This document shows positions 14,877-23,333 of a DNA stretch of 32,112 nucleotides, in pieces. Source of the stretch: Roseicyclus sp. (GTDB lineage: Bacteria > Pseudomonadota > Alphaproteobacteria > Rhodobacterales > Rhodobacteraceae); the NCBI GenBank assembly GCA_016763475.1, contig JAESTV010000021.1, positions 1 to 32,112 on the forward strand, given 5' to 3'. Positions within the stretch are counted from its first letter, which is position 1. Each line of letters opens with the position of its first letter. Position numbers and translations under genes: made by a program. The notes under the pieces were generated by a model. It was not told the origin of the DNA. It was given only the letters and a program-made list of their open reading frames with translations, and did not search any database.

Positions 14877-15600
14877 CAATGCTCTCCCTGAATCCGGCTT
14901 CAACCAGAAGCGCGTTACTGGCCGTCTCTATCGTGTCTTCAAGGTGGGCCATGAAGGCTTTGGGTGCCATCCCCGGCGCGATCTGAGGCAAAAACTCCAC
15001 CACAGCCACACCCGGTTTGCGGGTGATCCCGTGCTTGGGCCAGAACACGCCGACATTGGTTGCAACCGGCACACAGGGCTGGCCAAGCTGGTCATAAAGC
15101 GCGCCTGTACCGGCTTTGTAGGGGGCTTTCACACCGGGGGCGATACGGGTGCCCTGTGGGTAAATGATCAGCTGCCCGCCCTGTTGCTTTCCGTTGCGCA
15201 CATCCGTCAGCATCTTCTTGATCGCCGTTCCACGCTTGCCCCGGTTAACCGGAACGCAGCCAATGCGCAGGCCGTATTGGCCAAGGATCGGGGCGAACAT
15301 CAACTGTCGCTTTATGATGAATTTGCCACGGGGAACGGCATTGTAGATCGCCATCACGTCCATAAAGCTCTGGTGTTTGGCGGCGATCATCACCTCACCG
15401 ACTGGCGGCGTGCCTCGAATTTCGCACTTCAGGCCAACCATCCAGCCAAGGGTCCAGAACACCCAACGGCAAAAGGCGTGGCATGCAGCATGGGCACCGG
15501 CCGCGCTAAGGACCGCAAACGGGAAGAACACAATCGCGACGACCAGCATGGCCACATACATCTGCACGATATGCAGCAAAGACCGAAGCCATTGGATCAT
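14860..15600 (-). CDS. plsC: 1-acyl-sn-glycerol-3-phosphate acyltransferase
   Basis: A 246-residue membrane-bound acyltransferase that makes phosphatidic acid, the precursor of phospholipids. An N-terminal hydrophobic helix (about residues 14-36) anchors it. The catalytic HX4D motif is present as KHQSFMD near residues 75-81, where many family members have NHQS. GKFIIKRQLMFAPILGQYGL is the second conserved block. The third block reads IIYPQGTR, where most family members have EGTR. PLATNVG-type block IV appears as VPVATNVGVFW. Its ATG overlaps the ftsX stop as ATGA. Coupling to FtsEX would place acyl-glycerol synthesis under the same transcript as a division complex. Confidence 0.92.
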   Translation of the reverse strand: MIQWLRSLLHIVQMYVAMLVVAIVFFPFAVLSAAGAHAACHAFCRWVFWTLGWMVGLKCEIRGTPPVGEVMIAAKHQSFMDVMAIYNAVPRGKFIIKRQLMFAPILGQYGLRIGCVPVNRGKRGTAIKKMLTDVRNGKQQGGQLIIYPQGTRIAPGVKAPYKAGTGALYDQLGQPCVPVATNVGVFWPKHGITRKPGVAVVEFLPQIAPGMAPKAFMAHLEDTIETASNALLVEAGFRESIDENAD

Positions 15601-16499
15601 TGTAAGCCCCTAAGTGTGCGGAAAGCTGCGATGCGGGTTGCGGTAAACGCCGTGGCGGCGGACAGCGGCGGGATTATCAGCGGCCAAAGCCAGCCGGTGC
15701 CCGAGAAGCTGAGCCCCGTCAGGATCGCCGCAGTGTCACGTGCGGACGGCAAGATAGCGATCGCCAAGAGGCCGATGCCGGTGCCCACCGCAGCGCCGGT
15801 GAGGGCGCGGACAGTGAACCGGCGCACGAAAGCCAGCGCGATATAGCTGTCGCGTGCGCCAACAAGGCGCAACACGCGGATGACCTGTGCATTGGCACTG
15901 AGGGCGGCTTGCGCAGCCAGCGTAACCATCGCCGCCGTTGCCCCCAATATCAGGACCAACGCCAGCCACCCCAGAATCCGCAACCGACCAGCAGCCTCAG
16001 CCAGCGGTGTACGCCAGCGGCTATGATCGTCCAGCACTGCGCCGGGGGCCTCGGCCGCCAGGCGTAGGCGCAGCCCATCAGCATCGTAGCCATCGGTGGT
16101 TTCGGTGATTTCTATCAAACGCGGGATCGGCAGGTCGTCCAAGGGCAAGTCCGGCCCAAACCAGGGTGCCAGAAGCGCTTGCTGATCGGCATCACTTAAG
16201 GCCCGCGCGCTTTCGATGCCGGGGGTTTGCTCCAACACTGTCAGCACCGCCCATGTCTGGGCCTCAAGCTCGGCAGGCGGCGCCGAGATGCGGATGGTGG
16301 AGGATTGCGCCAACGCGTCCGACCACCGGTCGGCCAACCGACCCGAGGCCATGGACAACGCCATGGCGAAGACGGCAAGAAATGCCATTGCGGCGGATGT
16401 GGCGAGGGTCAATCGGGCTGACTGCCCGCTGCGCGGAACCACACGGTCCGCCTGACTGTCGCCACGCATTAGCCCCAAAAGATCTTTCCGCAGGCTCAC
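15597..16499 (-). CDS. ftsX: Cell division protein FtsX
   Basis: A 300-residue inner-membrane partner of FtsE. The FtsEX complex links the divisome to activation of peptidoglycan hydrolases. The layout is that of FtsX: a short cytoplasmic N-terminus, TM1 near residues 30-52, and an extracytoplasmic domain of about 115 residues containing TIRISAPPAELEAQTW and TPGIESARALSDADQQALLAPWFG. Three further helices lie near 172-198, 230-250 and 270-292. The start is GTG and overlaps the ftsE stop by four bases (GTGA). The stop overlaps the plsC start by four bases. Sequence is diverged, as usual for alphaproteobacterial FtsX, but topology and context make the call firm. Confidence 0.92.
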   Translation of the reverse strand: MSLRKDLLGLMRGDSQADRVVPRSGQSARLTLATSAAMAFLAVFAMALSMASGRLADRWSDALAQSSTIRISAPPAELEAQTWAVLTVLEQTPGIESARALSDADQQALLAPWFGPDLPLDDLPIPRLIEITETTDGYDADGLRLRLAAEAPGAVLDDHSRWRTPLAEAAGRLRILGWLALVLILGATAAMVTLAAQAALSANAQVIRVLRLVGARDSYIALAFVRRFTVRALTGAAVGTGIGLLAIAILPSARDTAAILTGLSFSGTGWLWPLIIPPLSAATAFTATRIAAFRTLRGLQ

Positions 16500-17173
16500 A
16501 GGTCAGCCCCCGCAGAGATAATCTGACCACCCTGAATGCGCAGGACACGTGCTTGCACCCGCTGCTTGGCGGCGCGGATAAGGGCCAGATCGTGAGTTGC
16601 GATCACCACTGTTTTGCCGAGTTTGTTCAACTCTACCAACAGGTTCAGAAGCCGCAGGGACATGTCCCAATCGACGTTGCCGGTCGGCTCGTCAGCGAGG
16701 ATAAGATCAGGATCCATGATGATGGCACGTGCCAGCGCTGCGCGCTGTCTCTCGCCACCTGAAAGCTCTGGCGGCTTAGCGTTGGCGCGGGCTGACAGGC
16801 CGACCCAGCCAATCAGCTCGTTCAGGTTCGATTCCTGCACCAATCCACCTTTTGAGGTCACGGTCAGGGGCAGGGCGATGTTTTCAGTCAGTGGCAAGTG
16901 GTCGAGGAACTGACAATCCTGATGCACCACGCCGATCCGCTGGCGAATATCGGCGATACCATCCCGCGACAGGCCCGTAGCCGTGTGGCCAAATATGCTG
17001 ATTTGACCACCCGTGGGCAAAAGCTCTGCGTAACACAGCTTCAGGAACGTGGTCTTACCCGCGCCTGACGGGCCAGTCAGAAAGTGAAACGACCCCGGAG
17101 CCAAATGCAGTGACAGGCCGGACAGAAGCGGCTCTGCCCCATAGCCATAGGCGGCGTCCTGCATCTCGATCAT
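16496..17173 (-). CDS. ftsE: Cell division ATP-binding protein FtsE
   Basis: A 225-residue ABC ATPase that powers FtsX. Walker A is GPSGAGKT at residues 34-41, the signature is [14 protein letters not shown] from 137, and Walker B is [10 protein letters not shown] from 157. The switch histidine lies in [31 protein letters not shown] is the Q-loop region typical of FtsE. It is the first gene of a minus-strand operon, ftsE-ftsX-plsC-PPOX-small membrane protein, in which each gene overlaps the next by 4-17 bases. The ATG is preceded by AAGGG. A long imperfect palindrome about 94 bases upstream lies in the leader or promoter region. Confidence 0.96.
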   Translation of the reverse strand: MIEMQDAAYGYGAEPLLSGLSLHLAPGSFHFLTGPSGAGKTTFLKLCYAELLPTGGQISIFGHTATGLSRDGIADIRQRIGVVHQDCQFLDHLPLTENIALPLTVTSKGGLVQESNLNELIGWVGLSARANAKPPELSGGERQRAALARAIIMDPDLILADEPTGNVDWDMSLRLLNLLVELNKLGKTVVIATHDLALIRAAKQRVQARVLRIQGGQIISAGADL

Positions 17174-17541
17174 GGAAGTTCGCGCCCTTGCCTGTAGCGT
17201 TTCGGTTTATTCCTGAGGCCGGGATCAACCGATGCGCCGCACGTCATATCAATCTTGTGAGCGCCCCGGAACAACCTTGTGTCGCAAGCTTGTTCCGAAA
17301 CGCTTTTGCTGTTGTACCTGTCTTGCACCGTTGATGCGCCACTTGCAATCACGCCGGTCCCGCTTCGTGCCAGACTGAGTCGCAGATGCAACGGCCAATG
17401 GGTTGGAATTTAACGGGGATTGGAAAGGCCTCGCGGGATTGTTAATCTTTGCCACAAATATGCAATCAACGGCCCCCATTCAGGGCGGCTGGTTGGCCCA
17501 CGGCCCAAATTCGCGGGGCCAAGATCAGAGATCGGTGACAG
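17174..17541. other. Divergent regulatory region between ftsE and the zinc-ribbon gene
   Basis: These 368 bases contain no gene I would defend. They hold the 31-base imperfect palindrome at 17267-17297 and a GACTGAGTC near-palindrome at 17373-17381 that includes one GANTC site. Two TTAA-containing AT-rich patches lie near 17410 and 17440. Promoters for both flanking genes must lie here. Confidence 0.6.
17267..17297. promoter_or_regulatory. 31-base imperfect palindrome upstream of ftsE
   Basis: CGGAACAA pairs with TTGTTCCG, and the inner arms CTTG and CAAG pair across a 5-base loop. A single C-C mismatch sits between the two stems. It could be a dimer operator, or a hairpin in the ftsE leader RNA. 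On the plus strand it is followed by AAACGCTTTT, a weak terminator-like tail. Confidence 0.5.
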
Positions 17542-18387
17542 ATGCGGCTCACGTGCCCGAATTGCAGCGCCCGATATGAGGTCGCGGAAGACATGGTTCC
17601 CGCTGGCGGGCGCGATGTACAATGTTCAAACTGCTCGACCACCTGGTTTCAGCCCGGTCGACGGTTTGAGGCACCCGCTGCGCCGGAACCTGAGGTGGAC
17701 GCGCCACCCCCTGTTGAGCCGCCCCCTGTTGAGCCACGCCTGTCAGAGGTAGAGGTGGCCGGCCCCAGCGGCGCGCCCGGAGCAGAGGCGCAGGCTGGGG
17801 TGCAGCGACCTGCTCGGCGCCAGATTGACCCCGACGTGGCGGATATCCTGCGCGAAGAGGCGGAGCGTGAAGCGCGCCTGCGCCGCACCGAAGCCGTGCC
17901 GGAACCCGTTGAGCAGCAAGAGGAAATGCCCCTCGATAATGCGCAAGATACGGCCCGCAACCGGCGCATCGCCGAGCTTGAGGGCGCAGAGGATGCTTTC
18001 GATACCGATGAGATTGCGGCAGCCGTCGCGACCGCCGCGACGGCCTCCCGGCGCGAGCAATTCCCTGATATTGAAGAGATCAACTCAACCCTGCGCGCCA
18101 CTGGGGATCGCCATGAAGAAGAGGCCGACGCCACGGATGTGGACACGCTCGGCTCCACCAATCGCCGCCGCGGAAAAGTGCGGCGTGGGTTCCTCCTGGT
18201 GATCCTTATGAGCACCATCGGCGTCGGCGTTTACGCCTTTGCAGATGAGATCACCGAGGCCGTGCCGCAAGCAGGCCCGGCGCTTGAGCGGTATGTGGAG
18301 GGGGTGAATTCGGCGCGGTTCTGGCTTGACGATATGGCCCGATCATTGGCGGGTGGGACTGTCGGCGCAGACGGCACGGACGGTTAA
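17542..18387 (+). CDS. MJ0042-type zinc-ribbon membrane protein
   Basis: A 281-residue protein with an N-terminal zinc ribbon: Cys5, Cys8, Cys28 and Cys31 in CPNCSARYEV and VQCSNCSTTWFQ, the MJ0042 pattern. Residues 40-210 are low-complexity, rich in Pro, Glu and Ala, including short VEPPPVEP repeats and acidic stretches predicted to be disordered. One transmembrane helix (about 216-234, FLLVILMSTIGVGVYAFA) precedes a short periplasmic tail. So the zinc ribbon faces the cytoplasm and the tail is outside. The gene is divergent from ftsE. No function is established for this family; a role connected to division is suggested only by position. The ATG start directly precedes the ribbon and has no strong ribosome site. 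Confidence 0.85.
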   Translation: MRLTCPNCSARYEVAEDMVPAGGRDVQCSNCSTTWFQPGRRFEAPAAPEPEVDAPPPVEPPPVEPRLSEVEVAGPSGAPGAEAQAGVQRPARRQIDPDVADILREEAEREARLRRTEAVPEPVEQQEEMPLDNAQDTARNRRIAELEGAEDAFDTDEIAAAVATAATASRREQFPDIEEINSTLRATGDRHEEEADATDVDTLGSTNRRRGKVRRGFLLVILMSTIGVGVYAFADEITEAVPQAGPALERYVEGVNSARFWLDDMARSLAGGTVGADGTDG

Positions 18388-18393
18388 ACGCCC

Positions 18394-20934
18394 TCAGAAC
18401 TGATCCAGAAGACGGCGCAAATAGTCACGCTCAATCTCTGGGCGCGCCTGTTCGCCGGCGCGATCACGCAACAGATTCAACAATTCGCGTGCCCGTTGGC
18501 GGGCATCATCGCTGCCGTCCAACCCATCATCCGAGCCGAACGCGCCGTTGTTCCCGGCCTGCCGCCCAAGCGGATCTTGCAGCGGGCGGCTTTCGGCCAT
18601 GTCGCCTTCGGCTTGGCCTTGCCCCGGTTCGGCGCCCTGTTCCTGCGCCAACGCCTCACCCAATTGTGTCATGCCTTCGCGGATTGCTTCCATGGCTTCC
18701 GATTGCAGGTCCAATGCGTCAGCAATGTCACCACGCTCCAGCGCTTCGGCGGCCTCGTCCATGGCACGTCCGGCCCCGTCGAGCTGTTCCAGTGCCTCAT
18801 CCCCCGCTTCTGTCCCGGTTCCGGGCAGGCGGCGGGCCTGTTCTTCCAGTTGACGGCGTAATGCGTCCTGACGCTCAGCCAGCGAGCCGGTTGGGCCTTC
18901 TTCATTCTCGCCACCCTGGCCTTGGCCGGGGTTTTGCCCGTCCTGTCCGGGCTGGCCGGGGCGGTTGGGGTTAAACTGGTCTTGCAGGTCCTGGAAGCTA
19001 TCGTCGCTCAGGTCTTGCTGGCCGCGCAGGGTGTCTTGCAGACCTTCCATCGCTTCCTGACCCGGCGTTTGTGGCCCGTCGCTGCCTTCGCCGCCCTCGG
19101 TCACTTCCATGTTTTCCAACATCTGTTGCAGGGCTTGCAACATCTCCATCGCTTCGGCCATCCGGCCTTCCTGCATCAACTGTTCAATCCGGCGCAGCAT
19201 TTCTTCCAGATCGGCCATCGACATCTCGATTGTTTCGCCGCTTTGGTCGGGTTGGTCGGTTCCGTCCCCTGCTTCGGAGTTTTCGGCCAGCTCCCGCATG
19301 TAGTCGTTCATCGCTTCGCGCATTTCCTGCATCAGCTCGGCAATTTCTTCGTCCGACGCGCCTTGGCGCATGGCTTCCGCCAACCGCTCTTGGGCGCGCT
19401 GAAGACGCTCCAGCGCGGTGTCGAGTTCCCCGAACTCCAGTTCCAGCGCGGCATTCCACAGGATCTCGGCGACATCCTCCTGAACCTCGATCGAGATGGA
19501 ATCTATCGCGGATTCAAGGCGTTGGATGGCAGATCGCAGGGCGAGGTAAACACCGTCTTCCAGCCCCGGCTCAGGCCGGTGGGTTAGCGCGCGCAGCAAT
19601 CGCGCAGAACGTGTGGCGTTTTCGCGGCTCCACAGAATATCCCGGCGCAACTCGATCAGGCCGTTGGCCAGCGGGTCAAAGAAGCGTTGTCCGGGCAGGC
19701 GGGCCACGTCGTACGCCACAGTGGCGATGTGACCCGCGTCGTCGGTGACTTGAAGCGTCAGGGTGACGGGAAGGTTGGCAAACGGGTGCTGGCTAAGGTC
19801 CTCCAGCAGAACCTCGGTGAATTCGGCGCGATCACCCCGGAACGGCATCGGCAGATCAAGCACCACAGGTTCGCGCGGTTCGGGATCAACGGCGAGCCCG
19901 TAACGGCGGTCCGCAGCGGCGGGGTTCAGGCGGATGGCGGCGATGCCAGAGCGGATTCCGTAATCGTCCGTTGCGGTGAAACTGAATTGCATCGCACCGG
20001 GCGGCTCACCCTCAACCTCACCTTCAAGCGCGACGGTTGGCGGCATATCGGGGCGCACAGACACAAGCCACTCACGCCCGCCGGGGCCGTCGATGGCCAA
20101 TGTCCCGCCCCGCTCCATGGTGACGGTTTGGGCGTAGGCGTTGGGGTCAAGTTCCGGCACCGGGCCAATATCGGTGCGCAGGGTGATTTCGCCGGGCGTG
20201 CCGTAAACACGTAGCGTGACCTCTGAGCCAAGCGGGGCCTCAAAACTGTCTGCGAGGATGTCATTGAGGTACAGCGACGGCAGGCCGGTATAGATCGGCG
20301 GCTCCAGCCAGCCTTCCCAGGAAGGGCCGGAGGGCGCCGTTGCTGGCCCGGCCCCAAGCGGAACCTCGCCCACCTCACCCACCTGGCCAAACGTGCCAAA
20401 CAATACTGCCGTCGCGATAGCGGTCGCGCCGACGTAGCGCAGCGCGAAGGGATCGTTGCGGGACACGCGAAGATCCGGCTGCGGGGCGCGCGCCTTCGCG
20501 GCGCGGTTGGCCATACGGGTGACATGTGCAGCCCAGACCGAGCGGCCCGCCGGATCATCGCCACCTACAGCGGGTGTGTCCAGAAGCGTGGTGATCGGAC
20601 GGCCCGGCATGGTGCGGTCAAGCCGCTCCAGCGCTTCGCCGCGTGTGGGCATGTGGAAGCGACGGATGCCCAGGACCAGAAGGATGATCAGGCCCAGTGA
20701 AACAAGGCCAAGGATGCTCCAGGTGTATACCGGAGCCAACAGGTTCCCCGCCCCGAATGCCAGCGCCGAAAAGATGAAGAACAGCCCGGTCCATACCGGC
20801 CAGAACGCCCGCACTACGCGTTCGGCGACCATGCCCGCGCGGGTGAGGCGCAGGGGCCAGATCAGACGTTTGATGACGTCACTTTTTGGGGCTTCGTCTG
20901 TCATCATCCCTTTCTCGGGCACAGGTGCCGTCAC
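18394..20934 (-). CDS. DUF4175 (TIGR02302-type) large membrane protein
   Basis: An 846-residue protein of unknown function, typical of alphaproteobacteria. Two hydrophobic helices near residues 46-66 and 70-91 and a third near 166-185 anchor it. A large, probably periplasmic, beta-rich region follows (PSWEGWLEPPIYTGLPSLYLND and later). A helical segment carrying many Gln, Met and Glu residues covers about 500-620. The C-terminal 200 residues are Gln/Gly/Asp-rich and low-complexity. It ends with an arginine-rich helix (ARQRARELLNLLRDRAGEQARPEIERDYLRRLLDQF). The start is uncertain: GTG 20934 lacks a ribosome site, while ATGs at 20907 and 20904 follow GAGAAAGG very closely. It lies 19 bases after lysA and is probably co-transcribed. 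Function unknown. Confidence 0.85.
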   Translation of the reverse strand: MTAPVPEKGMMTDEAPKSDVIKRLIWPLRLTRAGMVAERVVRAFWPVWTGLFFIFSALAFGAGNLLAPVYTWSILGLVSLGLIILLVLGIRRFHMPTRGEALERLDRTMPGRPITTLLDTPAVGGDDPAGRSVWAAHVTRMANRAAKARAPQPDLRVSRNDPFALRYVGATAIATAVLFGTFGQVGEVGEVPLGAGPATAPSGPSWEGWLEPPIYTGLPSLYLNDILADSFEAPLGSEVTLRVYGTPGEITLRTDIGPVPELDPNAYAQTVTMERGGTLAIDGPGGREWLVSVRPDMPPTVALEGEVEGEPPGAMQFSFTATDDYGIRSGIAAIRLNPAAADRRYGLAVDPEPREPVVLDLPMPFRGDRAEFTEVLLEDLSQHPFANLPVTLTLQVTDDAGHIATVAYDVARLPGQRFFDPLANGLIELRRDILWSRENATRSARLLRALTHRPEPGLEDGVYLALRSAIQRLESAIDSISIEVQEDVAEILWNAALELEFGELDTALERLQRAQERLAEAMRQGASDEEIAELMQEMREAMNDYMRELAENSEAGDGTDQPDQSGETIEMSMADLEEMLRRIEQLMQEGRMAEAMEMLQALQQMLENMEVTEGGEGSDGPQTPGQEAMEGLQDTLRGQQDLSDDSFQDLQDQFNPNRPGQPGQDGQNPGQGQGGENEEGPTGSLAERQDALRRQLEEQARRLPGTGTEAGDEALEQLDGAGRAMDEAAEALERGDIADALDLQSEAMEAIREGMTQLGEALAQEQGAEPGQGQAEGDMAESRPLQDPLGRQAGNNGAFGSDDGLDGSDDARQRARELLNLLRDRAGEQARPEIERDYLRRLLDQF

Positions 20935-20953
20935 GTGTAAGACTGGCAGGGCG

Positions 20954-22219
20954 TCATACCCACTCAGGAACAGTATCGCGGTTTATGATGTCGTCAAACG
21001 ACGGACGTGCCCGGATGACGGCGAATTGATCACCTTTCACCAAAACCTCGGGGATCAGGGGGCGGGTGTTGTATTCGCTACTCATCACCGCACCATATGC
21101 CCCCGCCGAGCGGAAGGCGATCAGATCACCTTCTTTTACGGGCGGCATGTTGCGTTGCTTGGCGAATGTGTCGCCGGATTCGCAGACCGGCCCGACGATG
21201 TCGTAGGGCGCTTGCTCTGCGCCGGGGGTGGGTTCGAGCACCGGCACAATATCGTGCCAGGCGCCATACATTGCGGGGCGGATCAGGTCATTCATCGCCG
21301 CATCAAGGATCAGGAAATCACGCCCTTCGCCGTTTTTGACATAGATAGTGGAGGCGACAAGAAGCCCGGCGTTGCCGGAGATCAGGCGGCCCGGCTCGAT
21401 TTCAATCTCGCACCCCAAGTGGCCCACCGTGCGTTTGATGACTTCACCGTATTCGATCGGCAATGGCGGTGCGGAGTTGGAGCGTTCATAAGGAATGCCA
21501 AGCCCACCGCCGAGATCAAGGCGGCTGATCGTGTGGCCATCCGCGCGCAGTTGGTGTGTTAACTCGGCCACTTTATTGTAAGCGATTTCAAAAGGTTCGA
21601 GGTCGGTAAGCTGACTGCCGATATGGACGTCGATACCGATAACCTCCAACCCCGGAAGTGACGCGGCAAGCGCATAGACTTCGCGCGCGCGCGCAATCGG
21701 GATGCCGAATTTGTCCTCAGAGCGACCGGTGGCGATTTTTGCGTGAGTCTTCGCATCAACGTCAGGGTTCACCCGGATGGTGATCGGGGCTTTTGCGCCA
21801 AGCTCAACGGCGACGCGGCTAAGGCGCTGCATCTCGGGTTCCGATTCGACGTTGAATTGTCGGATGCCGCCTGTGAGCGCGAGGCGCATCTCGTCCGCAG
21901 TTTTGCCGATACCGGAAAACACGATCTTCTCGCCGGGAACCCCCGCCGCTTTTGCGCGCAGATATTCGCCACCGGATACCACATCCATACCCGCGCCAAG
22001 TGACGCCAGGTGCTTTATAACAGCCTGATTTGAATTGCTTTTCATCGCAAAGCAGATCAGGTGTGGCAGATCGCCGAGGGCCTCTTCAAACAGTTGGAAA
22101 TGGCGGGTCAGGGTGGCCGTGGAGTAGACATAAAACGGCGTGCCGACACGTGCCGCGATGTCGGTCAGCGGGACATCTTCGGCGTGCATAACACCGTTTC
22201 GATACAGGAAATGATCCAT
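20954..22219 (-). CDS. lysA: Diaminopimelate decarboxylase
   Basis: A 421-residue PLP enzyme of the alanine-racemase-fold group that decarboxylates meso-diaminopimelate to L-lysine, the last step of lysine synthesis. The cofactor lysine is Lys60 in LICFAMKSNSNQAV. Other motifs are GAGMDVVSGGEYLRA, VDVHIGSQL-like IDVHIGSQLTDL, the phosphate-binding LDLGGGLGIPY, EIEPGRLISGNAG, and the substrate cysteine region VGPVCESGDTF. The last part has AYGAVMSSEYNTRPLIPEVLV. ATG 22219 is chosen over the neighbouring GTG 22222. Lysine biosynthesis genes are not adjacent; the downstream partner is the DUF4175 gene. In related genomes I would expect argH upstream, but here a divergent quinone oxidoreductase gene takes that place. 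Confidence 0.97.
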   Translation of the reverse strand: MDHFLYRNGVMHAEDVPLTDIAARVGTPFYVYSTATLTRHFQLFEEALGDLPHLICFAMKSNSNQAVIKHLASLGAGMDVVSGGEYLRAKAAGVPGEKIVFSGIGKTADEMRLALTGGIRQFNVESEPEMQRLSRVAVELGAKAPITIRVNPDVDAKTHAKIATGRSEDKFGIPIARAREVYALAASLPGLEVIGIDVHIGSQLTDLEPFEIAYNKVAELTHQLRADGHTISRLDLGGGLGIPYERSNSAPPLPIEYGEVIKRTVGHLGCEIEIEPGRLISGNAGLLVASTIYVKNGEGRDFLILDAAMNDLIRPAMYGAWHDIVPVLEPTPGAEQAPYDIVGPVCESGDTFAKQRNMPPVKEGDLIAFRSAGAYGAVMSSEYNTRPLIPEVLVKGDQFAVIRARPSFDDIINRDTVPEWV

Positions 22220-22297
22220 CACACGCGCCCTAACTCTCTTGTCTGCGGCGGCGTAGCATCTATCCTTTAGGGTTCAAAGCAATTCGGAGCGGGAAAC

Positions 22298-23272
22298 ATG
22301 GCGAAAACGGCGATTATTGAGGCCCACGGCGGGCCGGAGCAGTTTGTGATAGTGGAGCGTGATGTGGGTGCGCCCGGACCGGGTGAGATCCGCATCCGCC
22401 ATCATGCCTGCGGCTTGAATTTTATTGATGTATATCAACGTTCTGGCCTTTACCCGATGGAACTACCCCATGCGCTGGGGATGGAAGCGGCGGGTGTGGT
22501 TGAGGCCGTGGGAGAGGGTGTTTTGCACCTGAAACCCGGAGATCGGGCCGCATATGCGTGTACCCCGCCGGGCGCATATACGGAAATCCGGGTCATGCCA
22601 GCGGCGCAGGTCTGTCCGTTGCCGGACGCGATTTCCTTCGAGGAGGGGGCCGCGATGATGCTTAAAGGCTTGACGACAAACTACCTTTTCCGTCGCACAA
22701 CGCCAATTGTGGCGGGCGATTCGGTGCTGTTTCATGCCGCTGCGGGGGGTGTTGGCTCGATTGCGTGCCAATGGGCTGCGAGTGAGGGGATACGGCTGAT
22801 CGGAACCGCGGGAACAGACGAGAAGTGTGCAATAGCGCGCGAAAATGGCGCGGCTGAGTGTATCAATTACCGGACCGAGGATTGGGTGAGCCGGGTGCGT
22901 GAATTGACCGACGGCAAAGGTGTTGATGTGGTGATGGACGCGGTTGGTGCGGACACGTTCGACGGGTCACTCGATTGCCTTAAGCCATTGGGATTTATGA
23001 TCTCTTTTGGAAACGCCTCTGGTCCTGTGCCGCCGTTTTCCCTGGCTGTACTGGGGCAGAAGGGTAGCCTGAAAATAACCCGGCCGACGTTGTTTGCCCA
23101 TATCGCCGAGCATGAAACCTGCCAGCAGATGGCGGCCGAATTGTTTGAGAAAGTGACTTCGGGGGCGGTGAAGATCCGCATTGATCAGCGATTTGCCCTG
23201 GAGGATGTGGCGGATGCGCACCGGGCGTTGGAGGCGCGGCAAACAACCGGGCAAACGGTGCTGACGATTTAG
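22298..23272 (+). CDS. Zinc-free quinone oxidoreductase (MDR family)
   Basis: A 324-residue NADPH-dependent quinone reductase of the medium-chain dehydrogenase/reductase superfamily. It begins MAKTAIIEAHGGPEQFVIVE and has the QOR-type HACGLNFIDVYQRSGLYP. The nucleotide-binding turn is HAAAGGVGSIACQWA, followed by GTAGTDEKCAIARENGA. The GHE and cysteine zinc ligands of alcohol dehydrogenases are absent, which separates this group. It ends with VADAHRALEARQTTGQTVLTI, a typical QOR terminus. A GGAGCGGGAAAC ribosome site precedes the ATG. It is divergent from lysA with 78 bases between starts. It probably detoxifies small quinones or enals. The true substrate is not known. Confidence 0.92.
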   Translation: MAKTAIIEAHGGPEQFVIVERDVGAPGPGEIRIRHHACGLNFIDVYQRSGLYPMELPHALGMEAAGVVEAVGEGVLHLKPGDRAAYACTPPGAYTEIRVMPAAQVCPLPDAISFEEGAAMMLKGLTTNYLFRRTTPIVAGDSVLFHAAAGGVGSIACQWAASEGIRLIGTAGTDEKCAIARENGAAECINYRTEDWVSRVRELTDGKGVDVVMDAVGADTFDGSLDCLKPLGFMISFGNASGPVPPFSLAVLGQKGSLKITRPTLFAHIAEHETCQQMAAELFEKVTSGAVKIRIDQRFALEDVADAHRALEARQTTGQTVLTI

Positions 23273-23333
23273 GTCCATCTCGCGCCGAGATCGTCCCATT
23301 TGGTACAATAAGGCCAAACAGGGTGCAATTGGG

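Noticed and set aside
17174-17541. Possible tRNA or structured RNA gene
   Set aside because: I could not find a cloverleaf or acceptor-stem pairing, only a simple imperfect palindrome.
19071-19748. Long plus-strand frames inside the DUF4175 gene
   Set aside because: They arise from the GC-rich, repetitive codons of the opposite strand and show no domain pattern.
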